Source: JBLHGU01 sp047615875
GTDB lineage: Bacteria; Pseudomonadota; Gammaproteobacteria; Arenicellales; CAJQKF01
Direction of reading: 5' to 3'
Assembly (NCBI GenBank): GCA_047615875.1
Contig: JBLHGU010000172.1
Location: forward strand, 1 to 10,607
DNA length: 10,607 nucleotides
This document shows positions 7,070-10,607 of this stretch, piece after piece. The notes beneath the pieces are model-generated. The model saw only the letters and a list, made by a program, of their open reading frames with translations. It was not told the DNA's origin and ran no database searches. Made by a program: the position numbers and the translations under genes. Numbering within the stretch: the first letter of the stretch is position 1; each line of letters begins with the position of its first letter.

Positions 7070-7097
7070 AATATACCATCTGATGGAAGATTTACAA
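7070..7097 (-). promoter_or_regulatory. Candidate ATPase promoter inside the longer reading frame
   Basis: On the minus strand TTGTAA (7097-7092) and TATATT (7075-7070) are separated by 16 bases. The -10 box ends seven bases before the ATG at 7062, with no ribosome binding site between. The insertion sequence ends at about 7116, leaving this promoter intact. Predicted by eye. Confidence 0.4.
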
Positions 7098-7115
7098 GCA
7101 TGCTTGAGGGGCAGT

Positions 7116-8250
7116 AGGGTTGTCCCTTCTTAAAACTCGTCCGCCTTGATTATATTGAATTATTTGGTCATTTGCGGTTAGCCTCTACGCCATGAGTAAA
7201 TGGTTGAAAATCTTTCTGGGAACGCTTTTATCCACTTTCCGGACACAAAGCGAATTGGCAATTGAGTAGTGGCGTTGTGCCAACAATTGGCCACTTTTAA
7301 GTCTCGCAATCCTCGTCCAAATCTATCTAAAAGTGATTGGCTGTTCTGGGTCGTAGTATCCCATTTATTGGGCAATTGGCATGCTGCTTTACATATTGTG
7401 CAACCTGCAACAGTAATACAATGGCATCGTCTGGGGTTCAAACTTTATTGGAAACGAAAAAGTCGACGTCTTGGGAGACCTGGTATTAATTTGGAAATGA
7501 AGCACACGTTCAGAAGATGAGTCGTGACAATCCACTTTAGGGGTGCGCCAAGGATTCATGGTGAATTGCAGAAACTGGGAATCCAAATATCGCAAGCAAC
7601 TGTTTCTAAATATCTTGTTAGAGATAGAAAACCTCCATCCCAGACATGGCGCACATTTCTCGATAATCATGCCTCCGACCTGATATCAATTGATTTCTTA
7701 ACTGTTCCTACAGCGACATTTCGTGTGCTGTATGTTCTCGTGATTCTTAGTCATAAAAAATGCAGGATTCTGCACTATAACGTGACAGAAAACCCGACGG
7801 CGGTTTGGACATCGCGGCAACTTCTCGAGGCATGTGGATCTGACGAACAACCGAAATTTCTATTACGGGATCGAGATGGTATTTATGGAAAGTTATTTTC
7901 CAGGCAAGCAGTAGCGCTTGGAATCAAAGAGGTTGTCACAGCGCCACGTTCACCTTGGCAAAACGCCTATGTTGAGCGTGTAATTGGTTCCATAAGACGA
8001 GAATGCCTGAACCACTTGATTGTGCTGACGGAACGCCAATTGAAACGGGTGCTACGCGAATATGTGGATTACTACAATGGAGTTCGGACTCATCTCTCAC
8101 TCGATAAAGATGCGCCCGATCACCGAATGAAGAAACCTCCGAATGAAGGAAAAATAATCCGAATTCGGCGAGTAGGGGGACTTCACCACGAATATACTCG
8201 GATGGCGGCGTAACTTTGTGTTTGATGAATTAATAGAAGGGACAACCTAA
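7116..8250 (+). mobile_element. Decayed DDE-type insertion sequence (integrase-core transposase), copy 1
   Basis: Terminal inverted repeats frame a single integrase-core transposase pseudogene. GGTTGTCCCTTCT at 7118-7130 matches exactly the reverse complement of 8235-8247, with weaker similarity outward. The element is about 1.1 kb. No target-site duplication is obvious. Its left end lies just upstream of the ATPase gene, and its right end stops two bases before the higA stop codon. The left 260 bases recur at 8998-9261 in the same orientation. Confidence 0.8.
7192..8213 (+). pseudogene. Integrase-core (rve) transposase, interrupted by frameshift and stop
   Basis: A complete transposase can be read only across breaks. 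A 25-codon start (MSKWLKIFLGTLLSTFRTQS, then ELAIE) ends at TAG 7267-7269. Stepping back one base continues as VVALCQQLATFKSRNPRPNL in the frame that ends with TGA 7518-7520. That same frame resumes with GAPRIHGELQKLGIQISQAT, the intervening residues having been scrambled by a one-base loss and a later one-base gain (expected MSRDNPLW). Downstream, the rve catalytic domain is intact in wording. It has the first Asp in LISIDFLTV, the second in LLRDRDGIYG, the Glu in NAYVERVIGS, and the family tail VGGLHHEYTRMAA. The last 690 bases (from GTG 7524) could still be translated alone but lack the N-terminal DNA-binding part. Confidence 0.85.
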
Positions 8251-8251
8251 C

Positions 8252-8602
8252 TTATGCAATTAAGCAGTTGTAAGGAATATTTAATCCTTCGTGTAATTTT
8301 TTTATCATTGGTAAGGTTAGGTTACGCTTTTTGTTAAGCACCTCAGAAACACGCGCTCTTGTGCCCAGATAAGGCTCCAGGTCTTTGCGTGTAAGTTCTT
8401 TCTGTTCCATTAAGAATTTAATGGCCTCAATTGGATCAGAGGGCGGTATTGGGTAATGTTCTTCTTCGTATTTTTCAACCAGTAGCATTAGGACATCGAG
8501 TTCATCGCCTTTTTCGGTATTGCGTGTTGCGCCCCATAATTCATCAATACGGGTTAGAGCTTGTTTTAGCTGTGTTTTATTTTTAATCGGCTTCAGTTTC
8601 AT
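8252..8602 (-). CDS. higA: HigA antitoxin, XRE family (COG5499 type)
   Basis: 116 residues from the ATG at 8602, which fits the family start MKLKPIKN; a TTG at 8617 would add five residues and overlap the toxin stop. The N-terminal half is helical (QALTRIDELWGA, then DELDVLMLLVEKYEEEHYPI) and contacts the toxin in this family. The C-terminal half is a helix-turn-helix: IEAIKFLMEQKELTRKDLEP, the recognition segment GTRARVSEVLNKKRNLTL, then MIKKLHEGLNIP. It follows the toxin gene by 11 bases on the same strand. Its stop codon lies two bases from the right end of the neighbouring insertion sequence, yet the C-terminus looks complete. It probably represses its own operon through the dyad at 8935-8953. 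Confidence 0.93.
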   Translation of the reverse strand: MKLKPIKNKTQLKQALTRIDELWGATRNTEKGDELDVLMLLVEKYEEEHYPIPPSDPIEAIKFLMEQKELTRKDLEPYLGTRARVSEVLNKKRNLTLPMIKKLHEGLNIPYNCLIA

Positions 8603-8613
8603 TAGTGTTAATC

Positions 8614-8919
8614 TCAAATATTATCAATATCCTTTATTTCATCGTATTGTTTGTGGGTGCCTACGAAACGTATGAGCATTCCATACCTTGCATAGTCGGT
8701 TAGCACGATGATTCGGTATTTATTACCGCAAACATTAAAAACGACACGATTGTTTTTAAGTATGCTGGCATTTCGTAAGTCCGCTTTAAGTTCATGTGGT
8801 GAATTCCACTGTGCATTTGTGCAGTAGTTATACCATTCGGTCATTTGCTTCTCAGCATCACGATAGTTAGGGCTGCTTTCCCAAAACATCCTTAGTTTGG
8901 ACTTTGCAATAACTCTCAT
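8614..8919 (-). CDS. higB: HigB toxin, mRNA interferase (HigB_toxin family)
   Basis: 101 residues, normal for the HigB family that pairs with COG5499 antitoxins. It has the signature start RVIAKSKLRMFWE and a central helix (QMTEWYNYCTNA). The block NASILKNNRVVFNVCGNKYR and the C-terminal strand pair LIRFVGTHKQYDEI follow. The family degrades translated mRNA at the ribosome and has a RelE-like fold, but it is distinct in wording from the HigB2 toxin at 3197. It is the first gene of the pair. No ribosome binding site precedes the ATG, and a predicted -10 box lies six bases upstream. The pair is bracketed by an insertion sequence and a partial second copy of it, suggesting it was carried in or trapped with them. 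Confidence 0.93.
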   Translation of the reverse strand: MRVIAKSKLRMFWESSPNYRDAEKQMTEWYNYCTNAQWNSPHELKADLRNASILKNNRVVFNVCGNKYRIIVLTDYARYGMLIRFVGTHKQYDEIKDIDNI

Positions 8920-8925
8920 GCGTAG

Positions 8926-8954
8926 ATCGTAGCATGCTCCCTGTGTGGGAGCAA
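8926..8954 (-). promoter_or_regulatory. Predicted higBA promoter and operator dyad
   Basis: A perfect inverted repeat TGCTCCC-TGTGT-GGGAGCA occupies 8935-8953. On the minus strand it sits between a weak -35 (TTGCTC, 8954-8949) and a -10 (TACGAT, 8931-8926) with a 17-base spacer. The -10 ends six bases before the higB ATG. A dyad placed this way is the expected autoregulatory operator of an XRE antitoxin. A second dyad, TCAATT-N5-AATTGA, lies upstream at 8959-8975. Confidence 0.55.
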
Positions 8955-8983
8955 GTTCTCAATTCTTTTAATTGATGAAACTT

Positions 8984-9262
8984 GATGACCATTCTAAAAA
9001 CTCGTCCGCCTTGATTATATTGAATTATTTAGTCATTTGCCGTTAGCCTCTACACCATGAATAAATGGTTGAAAATCTTTCTGGGAACGCTTTTATCCAC
9101 CTTCCGAACACAAAGCGAATTGGCAATAGAGTAGTGGTGTTGCGCCAACAGTTGGCTACTTTGAAGTCTCGTAATCCTCGCCCAAATCTATCTAATAGTG
9201 ATCGGCTGTTCTGGGTTGTTGTATCCCATTTATGGGGCAATTGGTATGCTGCTTTACATATT
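8984..9262 (+). mobile_element. Left-end fragment of the same insertion sequence, copy 2
   Basis: From 8998 to 9261 this matches 7131-7391 without gaps; 21 differences counted by hand give about 92% identity. The terminal repeat itself (about 8984-8995) is degraded. The fragment carries the transposase start at ATG 9057 (MNKWLKIFLG). It shows the same TAG (9132-9134) and one-base step as copy 1, then VVVLRQQLATLKSRNPRPNL. The match stops abruptly at about 9262. At several sites where the copies differ, this one has the residue expected for the family (R, L and W instead of C, F and L), so copy 1 is the more decayed. Confidence 0.85.
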
Positions 9263-9270
9263 GCGAATTA

Positions 9271-9304
9271 CGAAAATTAATGGTGTCGCGAAAATTAATG
9301 GTGT
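9271..9304. repeat. Direct repeat of a 16-bp unit, CGAAAATTAATGGTGT
   Basis: Two exact copies (9271-9286 and 9289-9304) with period 18 begin nine bases after the break in insertion-sequence copy 2. Motifs of this kind recur in my memory as flanks of RAYT-type elements in gammaproteobacteria, so this may be another such scar. That identification is inference. Confidence 0.6.
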
Positions 9305-9333
9305 CTTTGATCTTGGATTCATTATTGGGTTGG

Positions 9334-9357
9334 CTAAAAGCTAGACTAAAAGCTAGA
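9334..9357. repeat. Tandem 12-bp duplication, CTAAAAGCTAGA
   Basis: Two exact head-to-tail copies at 9334-9345 and 9346-9357, probably from replication slippage in the non-coding stretch between the insertion-sequence fragment and vapB. Confidence 0.75.
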
Positions 9358-9519
9358 CCTGTTCCCGTGATTACCTTGTGGGTAATCATCGAAGCCTTTG
9401 CCTGTCAGACCATTTATTGCCGGGACAAGCCAGGCATCGTTCAATTTCGTTTTCAACGATAGGGAAATTAGAGACCAGGATAGTGTCGTCAAATCCACTA
9501 TTCTTCCTTACATAAACAC
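9358..9519. other. Non-coding stretch with a perfect 8-bp hairpin
   Basis: No convincing gene lies here. An inverted repeat TGATTACC-TTGTG-GGTAATCA at 9368-9388 could form a stable stem. It lacks a following T-run, so it is not a standard terminator. A second pair, ATCGTT and AACGAT, lies near 9437-9462. Origin unknown; it may be another mobile-element scar. Confidence 0.45.
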
Positions 9520-9556
9520 CTTGCACTAGTGTAAGATATACCCTTAACAGTAAGAT
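9520..9556. promoter_or_regulatory. Candidate vapBC operator
   Basis: CTTGCACTAGTGTAAG (9520-9535) is a 16-bp palindrome with a single mismatched pair. A smaller echo, CTTAACAGTAAG, lies at 9543-9554, and GTAAGAT is repeated at 9531 and 9550. This tandem dyad layout just before vapB suits binding of an AbrB-type antitoxin complex. A GTGAGAA before the ATG serves as a weak ribosome binding site. Confidence 0.55.
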
Positions 9557-9570
9557 GTCAGTGAGAACCA

Positions 9571-9810
9571 ATGATTACCGCAACCATTACCAGCAAAGGG
9601 CAGATCACCATCCCGAAAGACATTCGGCTGCAGTTAGATCTGCACGCCGGCGATAAAATCAGCTTCATTGAAGTCGAAGACGGCACGATTAATCTGGTAC
9701 CAATAAAGAAACCGTTAAGTGCTTTAAAAGGATTAGTGGCCAGGCCCAAAAAAGCCGTCAGCATAGAAGACATGAACAACGCGGTTAAGCGCAAGGCAGG
9801 TCGTTCTTGA
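9571..9810 (+). CDS. vapB: VapB-type antitoxin, AbrB/MazE/SpoVT swapped-hairpin family
   Basis: 79 residues. The first 45 form a classic AbrB swapped-hairpin DNA-binding domain: ITATITSKGQITIPKDIRLQ, then LDLHAGDKISFIEVEDGTIN. The C-terminal tail (ALKGLVARPKKAVSIEDMNN, then AVKRKAGRS) is the segment that in relatives threads into the toxin's active site. It should neutralise the VapC encoded next and repress the operon from the palindrome at 9520-9535. The stop codon overlaps the toxin's TTG start within the four bases TTGA, so translation is probably coupled. The gene is intact, and its base composition is more balanced than that of the hig genes. Confidence 0.93.
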   Translation: MITATITSKGQITIPKDIRLQLDLHAGDKISFIEVEDGTINLVPIKKPLSALKGLVARPKKAVSIEDMNNAVKRKAGRS

Positions 9811-10214
9811 TTGCACTTGATACCAATGTACTCATACGTTATCTGGTACAGGATGACCCGATCCAGGCAGGTCTGACCACCAACTTTATCGAAACCAGCT
9901 GTACCGAGGACGACCCCTGTTTCATTGGTCAAATAGTACTCTGTGAGCTGGCCTGGGTGTTGGAGGGCAACTACGGTCAGAACAGACAACAGATTGCACA
10001 TGTGATTGAAGAATTGCTACAGGTCGGACAGCTCGATGTCCAACAACCCGAAGTGGTTTGGCGCGCCTTATCCGACTACAGGAACTCAAACGCGGATTTC
10101 CCAGACCACTTGCTCGCCAGAGTGAATCAATCCGCAGGTTGCGATTGCACCATCACGCTTGACAAAAAGGCCAGTAAGCAGCCTACTTTCAAATTGCTCA
10201 CGTCAAACGGCTAG
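9807..10214 (+). CDS. vapC: VapC-type toxin, PIN domain ribonuclease
   Basis: 135 residues starting at TTG 9807, chosen because PIN toxins begin MIALDTNVLIRYL and no ATG lies nearby. The acidic active-site residues of a PIN nuclease are present: D5 (ALDTN), E47 (LCELAWVLE), D97/D100 (SNADFPDHLLA) and D119 (ITLDKKA). VapC proteins cleave tRNA or rRNA with Mg2+ or Mn2+ and are inhibited by VapB. It overlaps vapB by four bases in the same operon. Nothing suggests inactivation. The 3' end is followed by two hairpins before an IS6-type remnant. Target RNA cannot be predicted from this sequence. Confidence 0.93.
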   Translation: MIALDTNVLIRYLVQDDPIQAGLTTNFIETSCTEDDPCFIGQIVLCELAWVLEGNYGQNRQQIAHVIEELLQVGQLDVQQPEVVWRALSDYRNSNADFPDHLLARVNQSAGCDCTITLDKKASKQPTFKLLTSNG

Positions 10215-10237
10215 AGATTCTTTGGGTCTTTCACACC

Positions 10238-10254
10238 TCAGGTAAACCACCTGA
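10238..10254. terminator. Possible hairpin after vapC
   Basis: TCAGGT-AAACC-ACCTGA is a perfect 6-bp stem 23 bases after the vapC stop. Only scattered T bases follow, so intrinsic termination is uncertain. Confidence 0.3.
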
Positions 10255-10279
10255 AGGTTGGTAATCAATTTACTGTTTA

Positions 10280-10306
10280 TCCGATCCCCTTAAAATTAGG
10301 ATCGGA
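10280..10306. terminator. Second hairpin downstream of vapC
   Basis: TCCGATCC and GGATCGGA form a perfect 8-bp stem around an 11-base A+T-rich loop. There is no T-run afterwards. It could be a weak bidirectional terminator or a mobile-element end; the sequence does not decide. Confidence 0.35.
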
Positions 10307-10398
10307 ATCGATTTCCCGCCGAAGCCATTCTGTAGATAAATAAACCGCTGAGCCTGGTTCCGGCCTGTGTTTGGTTACCTGGGTCCAGCCGGCGGGTT

Positions 10399-10590
10399 CA
10401 TTACATTAATACCAGAGTTAGAGAGCGGGGGATGCGAAAGTTTAAATCGATGGCACAGGCACAGAGATTCTTGGGTGTTCATTACGCTGTCCAGAATCTA
10501 TTCAATCTGGGACGTCACCTGGTCAGAGCCGAGCACTATCGGGACCTTAGGATAAGTGCGCTCAGTGAATGGAGCAGGGTGGTTGCTTGA
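10399..10590 (+). pseudogene. IS6 family transposase, C-terminal remnant
   Basis: About 63 codons match the end of IS6-type DDE transposases. Upstream of the first ATG the frame reads TRVRERGMRKFKS, corresponding to the family's arginine-rich RERxMRxFKS. It continues with MAQAQRFLGVHYAVQNLFNL, GRHLVRAEHYRDLRI, and stops after SEWSRVVA. The catalytic DDE core, which lies upstream in complete proteins, is absent: sequence before about 10399 shows no IS6 similarity. So this is the tail of a broken element, with its right end probably just past the window edge. An ATG at 10432 with no clear ribosome binding site is unlikely to be used. Confidence 0.75.
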
Positions 10591-10607
10591 TTGCAATTGG
10601 TAGTAGT

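Noticed and set aside
9232..9462. A 76-codon plus-strand open frame across the break of insertion-sequence copy 2
   Set aside because: It is out of frame with the transposase and runs through tandem repeats, so it is most likely chance.
9558..10001. A 147-codon minus-strand open frame opposite vapBC
   Set aside because: It is antisense to two well-supported genes and has no recognisable family features.
1..10607. CRISPR array, tRNA, rRNA or riboswitch
   Set aside because: No regularly spaced repeat series, cloverleaf-like segment or recognised riboswitch core was seen on either strand by eye.

Overview
The window looks like an accessory or decaying stretch of a gammaproteobacterial chromosome, probably free-living or marine. 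This rests on family resemblance only: a higB2/higA2 pair of the Vibrio type, a RAYT (REP-associated tyrosine transposase) derivative, and Rieske/GMC/LysR catabolic genes. No marker gene fixes the taxon. Catabolic genes are of mixed base composition, while the toxin-antitoxin (TA) cassettes and mobile remnants are visibly richer in A+T.

Layout. Positions 1-2792 hold a catabolic locus. A Rieske oxygenase alpha subunit (595-1758, minus) is followed by the start of a GMC-type flavin oxidoreductase (1-535, minus, cut by the window edge), with a divergent LysR regulator (1881-2792, plus). Four bases after the LysR stop lies an internally deleted RAYT element (about 2796-3124). It is followed by a higB2/higA2 TA pair (3197-3830). 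Positions 4004-5605 hold two divergent broken catabolic genes: the C-terminal part of a class V PLP-dependent aminotransferase (minus) and a 5'-truncated FAD-dependent oxidoreductase of the dimethylglycine/sarcosine dehydrogenase type (plus). Both lost their 5' ends at a roughly 97-bp repeat that is a shorter relative of the RAYT element.

Positions 5772-7062 carry an unexplained short open frame and an AAA_14/DUF4143 ATPase (minus). A decayed DDE-type insertion sequence (about 7116-8250) sits upstream of the ATPase. Its right end abuts a second TA pair, higB/higA (8252-8919, minus). The other side of that pair is bounded by a left-end fragment of a second, about 92% identical copy of the same insertion sequence (about 8984-9262). 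Next come short tandem repeats, a hairpin, a third TA pair (vapB/vapC, 9571-10214) and the C-terminal remnant of an IS6-type transposase near the right edge.

How the parts fit. The Rieske, GMC and DMGDH-type flavoproteins and the aminotransferase could have belonged to one or two amine or quaternary-amine catabolic clusters, but no substrate can be assigned. Three TA modules of different families lie among at least five mobile-element remnants. This is typical of a plastic island where TA pairs persist while the surrounding metabolic genes erode. No RNA gene, CRISPR array or replication origin was seen.
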